The translations under genes and the position numbers were made by a program. The notes under the pieces were generated by a model that was given only the letters and a program-made list of their open reading frames with translations, ran no database searches and was not told the DNA's origin. Of a DNA stretch of 64,000 bases, positions 1 to 12,832 are shown piece by piece. Every line of letters begins with the position of its first letter. The stretch's first letter is position 1. Source of the stretch: Rotaria macrura (lineage: Eukaryota > Rotifera > Eurotatoria > Philodinida > Philodinidae); the NCBI GenBank assembly GCA_900239685.1, contig OENT01000244.1, positions 1 to 64,000 of the forward strand, given 5' to 3'.

Positions 1-61
1 ATAATAGTCTCACACTACTTAAAAGAAGATATGTCAAAAATTTTCCGACAGAATTAGGGAA

Positions 62-345
62 ATGGACTGTATGTTGTGAATAATTCTGAGAGAAAAATGT
101 TTTTTTTGAAAAAATCCCTGTACACCCCCTCAGGGATGGTCTGATCAAAAATAACAATTTTTTCGATAACTCAGCCATTTCTTGCCAGATCCTTCTCATC
201 TTCGAACTCAACCGAGATATTGATGAGACAATTCTGTGCACAAAATTTCAGCTCAATCGAATGTATTTGTAAACAGTTATCGTGTAAACCGCCGGACGCA
301 CTGACCGATTCTAGAGTGTACTCACTTTTTGAGTACACAAAAACA
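62..345 (-). repeat. Family A interspersed repeat, copy 1 (truncated)
   Basis: This stretch is homologous, in reverse orientation, to copies near 23.03, 31.81 and 55.95 kb. It keeps the terminal palindrome GTGTACTCA/TGAGTACAC at 316-338 and the internal blocks next to it, but similarity stops near position 62-65, so the other end with its second palindrome is missing. It lies downstream of the last anoctamin exon I can see, probably in a further intron or the 3' flank. Confidence 0.85.
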
Positions 346-827
346 ACTCTTGATAACAAAAAATGTTTTGTAATTATGCTTAAGATCTATAGTTGTCTAT
401 CATAGCATTCACTCGACTTCGATTTCCGAGTTATCCATCGAAGTATCTTAACACACTCGAAAATGTATCATGCTTGTCTGCGCAATTATAAATAATAAAT
501 AGATCAAACAATTCGTCTAGACTCCTGAATTGAGAATCTAATTAGAAAACAATATTAACTGATTGCAAGAAATTTCTCGGAATACGTTCTAGGGTCGAAA
601 ATTTCGAACACGCAACTGTCCAATTTTGAAAATAAAAACAGTGGGATATTTTTGATTACTAGACACCCCATATATGAGTATATATATAAATGATCAAGCG
701 ATCATTCATTTTCTATTCATAATATGTATGACTTCGACTTTCTTTGAGATGTAATGCATCACTTTCAAATTTCTAGGAAAATGAAATATCAATTGAAAAA
801 TAAATAAAAACTATTCTATATTTTTAC

Positions 828-3800
828 CTTGAGTGCTTCACGTCGACGATATTCCATTTTTGATTTTTCCATTTGTACCGAATAGGGTACATAATCAATA
901 CTTGATCGAATAATTTTACAGATTAAAATTAAGACATGCTATATTAAAAGATAAGAAGAAGAATAATTCTAATTTAAGTTTTTCTCCTATTTAGTCTAAT
1001 ACTATTAGACAGCAACTAACTTCAATACAAACAAGTATGAATATTTCAGCAGCAAATGGTATATTAGGTACTAATCGACGAAAAACACCTCGTATCGAAC
1101 AAAATACACAATTAATAATAATAGCTACAATAACCATACATTCCATGATTTTCTATGAGATCAAAAAAACAAAAATAAAAGAAAAACATTTTACTTGGAA
1201 ACTTGCTAATAGTATATATATATTTGCTTCTTACTTGCCAATTACCAATATCTTTAACACGTTGTGAAAATGGTCTTTGATATATCATGCATAATTTAAA
1301 TGCATCGGTACGAATTTCAATTAAATTATTTAATAATGAAAAGAATGCTGCTAATGGAAATAATGTTGATAGAAATATAATATAGCCGAATTGTATAACT
1401 ATTTCTAAATAATCTTCATATAGATCGGGTGATTTCGGTTGTGAACATTCAATTTCTGCCTGTGACAATGATAATGTTTCAAATGTTAATAATGATGCAC
1501 GACGATTAAGTGCATTATCAGTTAGAATATCATCAACAGCTTTTGTTGTATAAGGATGATTTTCTTTTGGTTGTTCAGATTTATTTGACGTAGAATTTTC
1601 CCATTCATCAAGAATACGTTTTAATTCTTTGTTAAGATCTTTTCGTTCAGCATAACGTATACGTTCTTTCTTACTAACTTGAATTAATACAGATAAACGA
1701 GCATTGGAAATTATATATGGTATGATAGCTTCCTAGAAATGAATTATTTCATCAATAGAAAAATAAAATAAGACAATTTTCCATATTTTCTTCAACGAAG
1801 AATTTTACAAGTCAAATACATATTTCTATAGATTTAAGTCGAAAAATCTTATTTACAAGAACAATGTCGCAATGATAGACAAGATTATTTCGTAGATATC
1901 GAACTTCTTCAATAAATATATCTTTGTATGCATGTGTAAAAAATAGATTCATTGAGTTAATTAGTGTTCTTAGTGATCTTTGACTAGTTATCTAATAGAA
2001 TATGATTGGAAAATTTAATTTATGTTTCGTTAAGATTATATTTTCAATTAGACTCCCAATATGTATTCTTATTTAAATTTATGATAGCAACACAAATTCA
2101 ACTGACAAAACACAGTTAAACAGTTTTAAAAGACCTGTAAGGAGAAATACTTCTAACCTCATTCTTCAACAATAAAAAGAAATCGACTAATTGATATTTA
2201 TTTCTCCACGAGAAGATTTGTTCGCAAGGCACTTGCTCATGACCAACATGACTTTTTATAAGAATCATCATCTTTAAAAGTATAGTCTTGATCTTCTTCT
2301 TGAACATGATCCTTTTCCGTTTCTTTTTCTCTTTAAATTGTCGTTTATTTGATCATGCACTCTTGAATTCTCTTAAGAGCTTCTTTTATATTATTATTTT
2401 TTGAAAGATAATGTAAAGATGCACAGCATGGTTAAGTTCATCTATTGAATTAAGTATAATTACAATTTTGTAAAGACATACAATTATAATTCAAGCATCA
2501 AGTTTTTATAGTGTCATTCTGAATTGAAGTACAAATTCTGTTGTACTAATAGAAAATGTAATTTTAAGAAAACAGACTTTCTGTATGATCTGTCAACTGA
2601 ATAAAAACAACTTAAGTTTCTAAACTAAATGTTTGTTTATTTTTCAACCGTATGAAAGTGTTTTAGAAAAATACGAAAATATGGGTTAAGACAGAAATTT
2701 GAGTTTAGAAATTCTATGTCTATTTCTGATTGTGAGCAGTGAAGGAATCTGTGGAAGATCTAAAAAGTACTTTGAATCGAACGGTTGAGTCAAAAGGTTT
2801 TCGGAAATATTGACTTTGTTTTTTCTTCTTCTTGAACGTATTGTAGATGAGTACAATTAGAATTTTGTATCTATCTTTGTACGAGAGGAATGAGAGAATC
2901 TTTGAACTTTCCGGATAGTTAGTTTGGTGAACGAAAAAACAAGCATTTGCTACTCCCATAAGTCCATGTGAGACGATGTTAAAAACTATGGAATATAGTA
3001 GTTTTGTAGAACGGACAAAATATTATGTCGAACTAAAAGGTACCTTTCGCACAACTTTCTCTCGAGCTTTTTTTCTACGTGAAACCGATTTCTATCCAAA
3101 AATTCGATTTTTTCTAAAGCGAGGATGAAAGAAAAACAAAAGTTTTGCTACTTTATAGGCAGATAAAAAGCTCGCAAGTAGAAATAGAACCAACATTTCT
3201 GAATCTATATGCAGAGAGAGCATCGGTCATAACCCTTCTTATTGCATTCATCTAGAACACTTTCAGAGGATTGAAAAATAAACAAATATTTTGTCAAGAA
3301 ACTTTGCAACTACCCACTATTCTATAAATGTACCAGAATAAAGTAATATATACATCTCAAGAATATGATACCAATGAAATATTCTAGTGATGCATAATCA
3401 ATGTCTGAACCAAGTCACAAGCAACTTGTCAATGCTGTATTTTAGATTCATACCAAGTCAATGTTTTGCACTATCAGCTCAACTCTCACTATCGATATTG
3501 ATCAACCATGTGTTCTATTAAACTTCATGCTTTCAAATCGATAAATTTAATTATAGTTGAGCTTCTCTAACTGATACATTCTATACAAAGAGCATCAATG
3601 TTAGAATTATGTTTACATACAAGCTAACAAACTACATTTATTGATAATTAAACGATCAGTCAATCGTTTATTGTAATAAAATTATGACGATTAAAGTTCA
3701 AATAATAAAAACAAAAAGAATTCTTCTTACCGTAATATTTCCCCAGAATTGTTTCATTACGAAAATTGTCATCAATTGCTAGAATAAACATATTACATAT

Positions 3801-6800
3801 ATTTATAAACACAAATCAGATTCATTCACAATCGTTCACTCCGACAATTATACTTACGTGTGACAATCGAATAAATTTATGAGTAAAAAATGCAATATAA
3901 AAAACACTGAAATATGAATTGACACATGAACACTAGAATAAACAACATAGATCTCATCCTATAAATCAATTCAAGATGAAATTTACAGAAAATAATTTGG
4001 CAATCATTTGATCATCGTGTATTCGTTGTTCTCGGTAATTTTCTGTGAAAATGAAAAAAAAAACCAGAAGTTAAAACAAATATATGAATGCAAATGTTAT
4101 TTTATCAATAACTACCTCGATTATTTAACCATCGACAAATATTTTTATAAACATCACTAAATATCGTTGTTACTAGTGCTAGTAAAATTTTCGGAAATAA
4201 TTCTGTCAATGACATGAGTTCTATTTAGAAAAGATAAATTGGAAAATTTTTGTTTTTCAAAGAATCAATTTCTACTTGGCAAATGACCGATTTGTAATTG
4301 ACTATCAATCCAACTTTGAAAACGTATGATAAGAAGAATAAGAAATGAAACTAGTATGATATTAACACATATTAACGGTATTGTTACAAATAAACGAAAT
4401 ACGAAACGTTTCCAATCAGGATAATAAACTTCATATCGACCAGTTACAGGTGAACGACGTATTTCACCTTTGTATGTACTTCGAATTTCTTCGATTGGTT
4501 CCATATCAAGTGTATTCCATTTAAAAGCTAATTCAGCTTGTCGTCGACGCCAAATAATTAGAAAACCTGTTGCCCAAATAATATTCAAAAATGAATTGAT
4601 GACAAAAAGTTTGTCATCAAGTTCCTAAATAAAAACGAATTCTTCTTCTTCTTCTTATTATTATTCTTACAAATATAAATCAAAGTTTTCTCTTTATGAA
4701 ACAAACCAGAAAATATAATAACAATAACAACGTTTACATATTTTCGAACTAAAAGAGTGATAAAATATCAAGACTATGGATACACAGACTGATAGTTTTT
4801 CACTCGACTATATATAGTCAGTTGTCGATTTGACAAGCATATCAAGAACGATTGTCCGATGAGTGAGTATTTAATTCGACAGATTCGTGCATACTCAATG
4901 TAAGAGTAACTGGTTCATGAACTAATTATTTAAGCATAATGTTACTGAATTGTAGATGACGCTGTGGTTCTAAAATACTCCGAGAGATATTGAAATCTGG
5001 AATGCAACCTCGTACAAAACGATCGAAGTCCAGAATTACGGGACAACGAATCACAGAATTATACAAACGGTGTACACCGCAATATTTATTAAGAGAACTT
5101 TCGTTTTCTCTTACGAATGAAAAATAAAACGAAATTTAAGTGATTATAATAAACTAAACTATGCATTTTAAACATTATCATCTAGCATTATTTTTGTTTT
5201 AGTGAAAGGACATTTTTACAAGGAGATTCTAGACTATGTTACCAATTTTTATGTTTCATTAAATTCTCTAGTTTGATATTGATTTAGAATGAAGTAGATT
5301 ATTTTTGTTGTATGAAATATTATGAACAACTATCATATGGTATTAAAATAGTATTTCTGCTCACAACTTTGCTTTGAAAAAGAAATTGAATCCTATTCAT
5401 GTTATGAGTAGATCACTTCTTGAAATAAAACGTTGACTTAAACTAATGTAACAAGTTGAATTCAGAAGAAAAAATAGCTAAGAAATACAAATAAACAATT
5501 GGCGAGCATTAGTAACTACAATGCTTTGTATCATATCCGATATTATTATTTGTCATGAAAGCAAAATGAAAAATTTAGAGTAGAAAATTATCATCTTTTC
5601 GGAAAGCATCGAGTGTTATCTATTCGTATCAGTCCATAGAGCTGATTAGAAAATTTGAAAAAAAAACTACAAAACAGATCTTCAGAAATTATCGTTTCAA
5701 TATTTATTTTTCTAATCAAATCATCAGACGAGCATCGACATGTTTTTATTAGAATGTCAATCATTCGGAATTGTATTACAGAAACTCAATGTGAAAATTC
5801 GGTCAACATGTATCTGGTAGGAAATCCATTTCGAGAATTTTACAAATTTCTAATCTGTAACAAGCTATCGTAGGTTTCCATGTTCTCGAAAACACGAATT
5901 TCGGCAAGGTTTACGTTCACAACAATCAGGAAACGTAAGCTTTGGTGATCTTACAGACGGTACATATGACTAATATTTCAGTTTGTACCTAGTCACTATG
6001 GATTTCTGGATTCCTAGAAACGTAACTTGAAACTAGTACCACTAGTATCTGTTCTAAATTGATAATACGCTTTCAGACAATACAACTTTTAAAATGAAAA
6101 CCCATTAGCATAGATACAGTTCATGTTTAAAAACTTCGATTATTTCTGCACTTCAACAGATCACGATAGATATTGATTCATTGGTTATTAACATTCAACC
6201 GAATGAATGGTAAAAAGTTGTTGGCAAAGTACGTATGTTATTTTTCGTTTGAAGTCATAATGTACGATGACTGAATTTTTGTCAAATATTCTCTTCGATA
6301 TGTTGGCCAGTGACATATCTGATCTCAATAAAATTCATATGCCTAAAACGAACTATTACCTCTGAAGCTAGTCGATAACACTCGTGAAAATAACATAAAA
6401 GTAAAGTCTTATATAGACAGTACATATTTTTAAACTAATTCGTAAAATCTTTTATTTAGAAAAAAAAATTTACAAGTATAAATATTCTTTTTCGGAGGAT
6501 TCTGTTTTATCTGCGCGCTTCGTATCTATATGAATTTCATTAATCTAATTTAAATTCAACAATAGAATGCAGTTGAATCAATCATTAATTAGCATTCAAT
6601 CATGGTCATTATATGATTATCAATTTGTAGATTTTATTGAAAATCAAACGATTTCATGTCCAATAAAATCCGAATGGGTACATTTTGAAGAATATTTATT
6701 TGCATCAATCGGTTGCATAATAACATTAATAATATCACTTAAAATACATTTGACTGAAATACGCTTTCAAGATTATTATGCTTTGTTTCGTTGTCATATT

Positions 6801-9800
6801 ATGAATATATCATTATGTTGTTTATTTTTAACAACATTTTCATTTAATTTATATTCAAATGAAAAATATTGTAAATATGAACAAATTTTTATACAATATT
6901 CTTCTCTAATACTTTTGACAAATATTTTTCTCATGAGCATCTTTCGTAGGTTTAATAATTATTTTGAAAAAAAATTTCGCTTAATTATTTCTATTTTTAT
7001 TATTACTATTATTATGCAAACATGTATTTCAATAATATGGTTATTTATAATTAACAAGAAACACATAAATTATCATCGGCAAATTTGTTTTCATCGTATT
7101 GAAATACATTTATGTTTACATGCACAACAACCATTACTACTATCAACAATAATTCTTCTTATTACATTTGTTCTCACAGCATTTAATGTTTATTATTTTA
7201 CAACACCATTTGCTGTAGCACAATTACTTGAATCAATTTTATCTTCTATTGGTCTTCTTATGAGTGGTAGTATATGGTTTATGAATTTATTCTTTTCCAA
7301 TCATCCACAAATGCCCTATAGATATATTGCCTACGTTATTTTACTAACTTATATGTTACCGAGGTAAATTTATAACAAACTTAGTTATATAGTACATTTA
7401 TCTCTATGTTGATAATAATAACAATAAATCATTGTATAAGACAATAGAAACGAATGTCGATGTTCTCGGAATCAAATAAATAGAAGTTTTCGTTCGTTTC
7501 TAATGATATACAGAGCAAACTTGAGTTTTAGATTAAGGTAATAAATAAAAGTCTCAGACAAAATCACACACACACACACACACCTTCATTCATATCTTAT
7601 CGTTGGATATAGTCTGCCTTAGAAAAAAAATAGTTGTTTTACAATCATATCGAATAAGAATACAGTTTAAAAAGAACGATTCTAATACTATTATTGATTA
7701 CATATATCAATAAGGAAAGCATCGCTTTTTTTTTCAATCTAATTCGAGTAAATTTTACGATATTGGTTTTTTTCTTAACCGACATGTGGGTAGTTTCGAA
7801 TAATAGGAATAGGAACCAATGAAAAACTTGATCTCGCATATCTATAATCGAATCGGAATATGCAAGTGACTGCGCAAAAAACAAATACCACCAAATATTT
7901 TACCACTTACGATCGGTTGTTTTTTCTTTATCATATGACCTAATATCGCATCATATGACTTCGTATCACATGATCATAGATCTTCTGTCTGTCATGTGTG
8001 ATGGTAATGATCGATCATGTAACACATCAGTGTGTGACTATTGTCGTTATTTTAGTAGCACAGATGTGCTTGACCTACAAAGGTTTTCTTTAAATAATGA
8101 TTATTGTTACAAAAAGTTTTTGATTGCTTCTGTAAGTTCAAATAAACAAAAGAAATATTTTCTTCATTGACATTTATAATTTAAAATAAAACTTTAAGAT
8201 GCAAGCCAGTAGTATGATAATTATTTAGTGATTCAAAATTAAAATCTTTAATATATTATCACTAGGGAATATTTTTGTTTTTCGAAATAATCTTGTCATC
8301 CAAACAAATCGCTTTTTGTTTTTCTTCTTTATTTCAATTAATCCCTTCTGTTGGCATTACACATTACTCAATGTACATTTTTGTTGGACTTTGAATCTAT
8401 TTTTAGTTAATCTAGGTTTACGTATTTGACAAGCAGGATAATAGTCAAATGTAAGGTCAAATTTCAAAAATTAGATATATCGTCTATTGATTCCAAAGAT
8501 CAGTTAATTTAAAGCTGTGCTCGTGATTTTATTGAGGGTGTCATACTAGACGGTATTTTTGCACGAGAAAACGAAGTTCGCAGTACATTATAGATAAGGA
8601 TTAATTTTAAAATAAAAATGATATGAAATCTTTTCACATTAGTTTCTATAAATTGATTAACATAAGTCTAGTCAATACATCAATGTACTGATCATGTTAG
8701 AAGTACGTTTTTCAGTATTTCATAAAATAAATTCAACACTTGTTCTTCTATCATGCGAAGTAAACTTGTATTGAATGTTAAATCAACATTTCCTTAGGTG
8801 AGTTTGAAAAACAGAATTTGCTCAATAATATCACGAGTAATACAAAATATGGTTTAATGGGACTTACTCAACTTTTAACATTCATCTTTTATCATTAAAT
8901 CAATATTTTGTTTTCATTTTTTACGATGTACTAATACGAGGTTAGATTATTTTCGGCATGTTTTTTTTCTTTTAAGAACCCAAATAACTTAGATTATTTC
9001 TTTCTCAACGTTTTGTCCTGATGTTTGTCTGTGCACAGTTCGAATCAAATAGATTGTATTTCTATTCTTGTTGATTATCAAGTGCAAACGATTCTTATCA
9101 TCCCTATTTTACAATGAAAATCAACGAAGAAAAGACAATCACGAGTCAGCAGTACGTTTTCTCAATGATGTTTTCATTCATATATCGAAACGATTTTTGA
9201 GAGCAAATTTATTCTTTATACAAAGAATCATCAAGTCAATTGAATAATGATGTCAATCGATCATGAAATGAACGAAGAAGTTCAACAAGTTCTAAGCGAG
9301 AATGGATAGTTTTTCTTTGTTATTTTAAATTAAAGTTCACATACTAAATATAGGATTCATCGAATGATAAGCTTGTCCAATACGAATCTAATTCATAGAA
9401 ACATGTTCGTTACATTTTTTATTAACATTCAATTTTATTCTAAAAGATTGAATTCAAAATTTTAAAAATAAACACATGCGCGTTTGTTCGCATGTGTGAG
9501 ATACCATTGTTAAGTATTTCGAATATCTTTCTAGCTGTCAAGTAATAACGAATCAACCAATGGACATAAGTAACATGTTTCTGTTCGATCGAACGATGAT
9601 ATACTACTAGGAAATTTCAGTAACCATATTGTTTACTTTCAAAATCGACTAACATTTTCTATAGAAAAATTTCATCTCTATTTGATTCTTCATTCATTCT
9701 ATGAATCGCGATTGAAAATTTTTGAAACAATAACCTATGATCGATTTTGTTTCAGAGTTTGGATATCTGAATTGGAACGTTCACGTATAACAGTTGAAGA

Positions 9801-12353
9801 AGTGAAGCCACTTCTACGTGACGAAGTACAATTTCATAATGGAAATTGTTCGATTCGTTTTACGAATGATGATGATGATGAAGATGAAATAGATATTTCA
9901 GTACATGAAAACGATTTTGTACATCGAAATTCAACAAATAATCAAACTACTCAACCGATTATTCATACAACAAAAATGTCACCAGGTGAAATCTTTACTT
10001 CAGTCATTGATAAATACAATTCAAAACCAGATGGATATTTATAAAAACTGAACTCGTTTTTTACAAACCTGATTTCGACCTGTATACAACCAAATAATTA
10101 TACCATAACAAGCTGGAAGACAAAGTGCTTTGGTATAAAAGCTAAACAAAATACAACATCATAAATAATCATTTAATATTATTAATTACAATCTAAACAT
10201 GCCGATATAATGTCGATCCTTTGCTTTTTTTTTTGTCTACAAAACACATTTTTATGAGATAACATCGAAACGTGCTATTCGACTAGAGAATCTGCGTTCG
10301 TCTTTTTTTTTTGTAACAAAATTTTAAAAGAAATCGTTTGTTCAAATTAAATTTAAAACTTAAGATCTGTGAAAAATCTCAAAATCATTTACGATAATTT
10401 TCTATTCGACAAGATTCGAGAACAACTTTATCGCTTTCAAAAGTTTCGTTCGAAACATATGACACTATGTTAGTTGAGATTTGCAACTACAGCAGCGGAG
10501 AACAAAAGAAAGATCGGGATGATATTCGTCAGGTCATTAGTAAGAATATCGTTATATCTAGTTCTATTACCTAATCCAACAAAAATAAAAAGCAATTTTA
10601 ACACCAAAATATTGACGAATCTCTTCTAGAAAAGATAAGAGAACAGAACAAAATTCAAGTAGAAATCAAATGATATTAATCAACGTGGTTTACCAATAGG
10701 TTGACGTTTAAAAAAAGCATATGGCCATACCCATGTCTCACGAAGATGATTCAATGTTTCTTTATTATGTAACGGAAGAACTTGTCGAATTAATTGTTTT
10801 TCTAAACTACGTTGTACTAAAAATGAAGACGGAGAAATATTTGCTTTTCGTACAAGTTAAAAACTTTGAGAGAATTTTTCTGCATACTTAGTGATTGATC
10901 GATTTGAAAATTGATTCCGTTGATTTCTTGTTTTTGAGCAATTTTTATAGAATATAGAAGATGTCGAACAATTAATTGTCGTTCTTGTGAAGTTAAAAAA
11001 TTATTTTCATCTTCAACACCTTCGATAAACAAACATATAGAAAATATTCATGCAATATCTATTAGCAACATATTTGAATTCTACCTTCATAAAATTCTAA
11101 TTCATCGAAGAAAAATATTTTATATCCACCACCGAATTCTTTTTTAATCGGTTTTTCTAAGTGAAGATCATGTGCACCTTTCAAAATTCTATAAAACAGA
11201 ATAACGTTAAGTTTATATCGAATACTGTTAAACATGCATGTAACATGTAAAAACTTTGTTCGAGACTCAATTAAATTTGATGATTTCGATTTAAATTATT
11301 TCAGTTCAAAATTAAATAAATTTATCATTAAAGAGTGTTCGCTTTCTCTTCTGGCTATGTTGTACAGAAATTAATAAAAAAAACAAAAAGAAAATCAACA
11401 AACAATCTTTTATATTCATGATATTCTCATCGAAATTCCACACAAGCAGAAAATGATTTTTTATTGATTAACATAATCTAAATTGTGCGTGAAACTATTA
11501 GTTTTCTATTTATTTTATCGTGATTGTCACCATTCATATAAAACACAGTGCATTTAGTGTATAGAACCGAGAAGAAGAAATTATATATATATATATATGT
11601 GCTTGCCATCGAAATCAATTATACAAAATAAAATACGAGGTCAATATACGAGCACATCGAGTTTTATTCTCTAAGCTTGAGAAAAGTTAGCACACAGTTA
11701 TCATCAATCCGAGTCCAACGCGACAATATTATTCTGTTATAAAATGGATGTAAAAGAAAAAAATCAATATCGTTCTAGATAGCTTGATGCATCACGATTG
11801 TTGGCAAAGTCAGTGTACTCTTTTACACACCTCTTATTTCAACACGATGTATTTCATGCAAAATATTCATAGTGCAGTACGATTAATATTTAATGAACAC
11901 TTTTTCATACAATCGTAACATACAGGCATCATTACTATCATTGATCTTTCACGTGCTATCGCTTACACACACTCTCCAATAAATATTCACCTTTCATACG
12001 TAAATGTTACGTAAAATCCATAGACACCTATTTAAATAATAAAAATAGAAAACATTTTCTTTTTCATAATTATTTTTCGAAAATATAGGAAATCTTNTGT
12101 TTTCACCGGTTGTAAAATGATATTTAATCGATATGCGAATATCAGGAGCGAGTTGAATTAACTGTTCAAGAAACCAAATAAGAGTATAATCATCGATATG
12201 AGTTGGAAATGTTAGTAAAACATCACACTCATAATTAGTATGAGCATTAAACCATAAACGATTAGTAATAACTGATGAAAAGTTATTGAATCTTCGACGA
12301 AATAGTGAATCAACTACAACAATATCCAATAAAAATGATTTGAAAATAACGGA
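828..12353 (-). CDS. ANO8: Anoctamin-8 (TMEM16H) family protein, 15 exons, 5' and 3' ends incomplete
   Basis: This is an eight- to ten-TM anoctamin, a family of Ca2+-regulated scramblases/channels and ER-plasma membrane tethers. Exons in transcript order: 12353-12107, 12027-11991, 11188-11085, 11019-10888, 10843-10685, 10625-10571, 10141-10069, 4624-4276, 4220-4116, 4042-3987, 3932-3858, 3778-3731, 1732-1235, 1152-1021, 938-828. They sum to 2,181 nt (727 codons) with every phase consistent. ANO8 landmarks in order: ECDVLLTFP, FGGGY, FLTSQERQLIV, LPLHN, QYFGVKIAFYF, KWNTLD, RSPVTGR, LFPKILLALV, NSYFSVFYIAFF, DYLEIVIQFGY, and NNLIEIRTDAFKL with the conserved E-x3-D Ca2+ ligands. No initiator Met is in the first exon, so an upstream exon is expected. 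After 828 the frame hits a stop within four codons if not spliced, so the C-terminus either ends there or continues off the window. Introns range from 44 nt to 5,444 nt. The 2-kb intron 1733-3730 shows nothing recognisable. The N at 12097 lies in an intron. Confidence 0.93.
6567..10044 (+). CDS. Seven-transmembrane receptor-like protein (possibly class C GPCR)
   Basis: Two exons (6567-7363 and 9756-10044) join in phase across a 2,392-nt intron to give 361 aa. Seven hydrophobic segments are visible, about residues 45-67, 75-99, 110-132, 138-162, 192-214, 216-244 and 250-264, followed by a roughly 95-residue acidic tail with a D/E-rich run. The Arg-rich end of TM3 (MSIFRRF), Cys residues before TM3 and before TM5, and the TM6 end GSIWF loosely recall class C (GABA-B/mGluR-like) receptors, but there is no extracellular ligand-binding domain in the visible exons. 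The sequence just before the ATG looks like a 3' splice site, so earlier exons may exist. The gene lies entirely inside one anoctamin-8 intron on the opposite strand, and its stop is 24 bp from the next anoctamin exon. The class assignment is tentative; the 7TM topology is clear. Confidence 0.6.
7567..7583. repeat. (CA)n microsatellite
   Basis: A short CA dinucleotide run in the long intron of the 7TM gene. The rest of that intron (7364-9755) shows no coding or repeat structure I can support. Confidence 0.8.
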
Positions 12354-12832
12354 CTAACAAAATTCGAATATTCTTTTTTTTTTCATCTACCATTCGTCAA
12401 TTGTTCATTTATTTTCTTTTTATCAGTTGCTAGATTCATCTAAATAGAATAAGATCTAAGACTTCAGTTTTTTTTCTCTTCATGTAACACACGTATATGT
12501 ATGAAAATGTTGAAGCATCGATGGCACAAAGCAAAAAAAGAAAAAAAATGTTTTGTTCACAATCAGATCTTTAATAAGAGAGAAAAACAATGAGAAAAAT
12601 ATTATATACATATATGTATATATATTGCTCACTAACCACCACCACCAGGTAACAAAAAATGAAAAAGACAGAAACAAACGAAAAAGAAAATGGATAGATC
12701 ATCATCTGAGAATGTGTTTGAAACATCAAGGCGGCAAATTTTCATACGAGATTACGTTTTCTTTTCCAGTAGCATGGGAGTTTTTAATTTTCAATATGTT
12801 TTTTTGAAAATTCGAGACAAGAGGAAGTCTGT

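Noticed and set aside
12097..12097. Single N, considered as another possible assembly join
   Set aside because: It lies in a 79-nt anoctamin intron whose flanking exons splice in phase as expected, and no duplication flanks it; an ordinary ambiguous base is sufficient.
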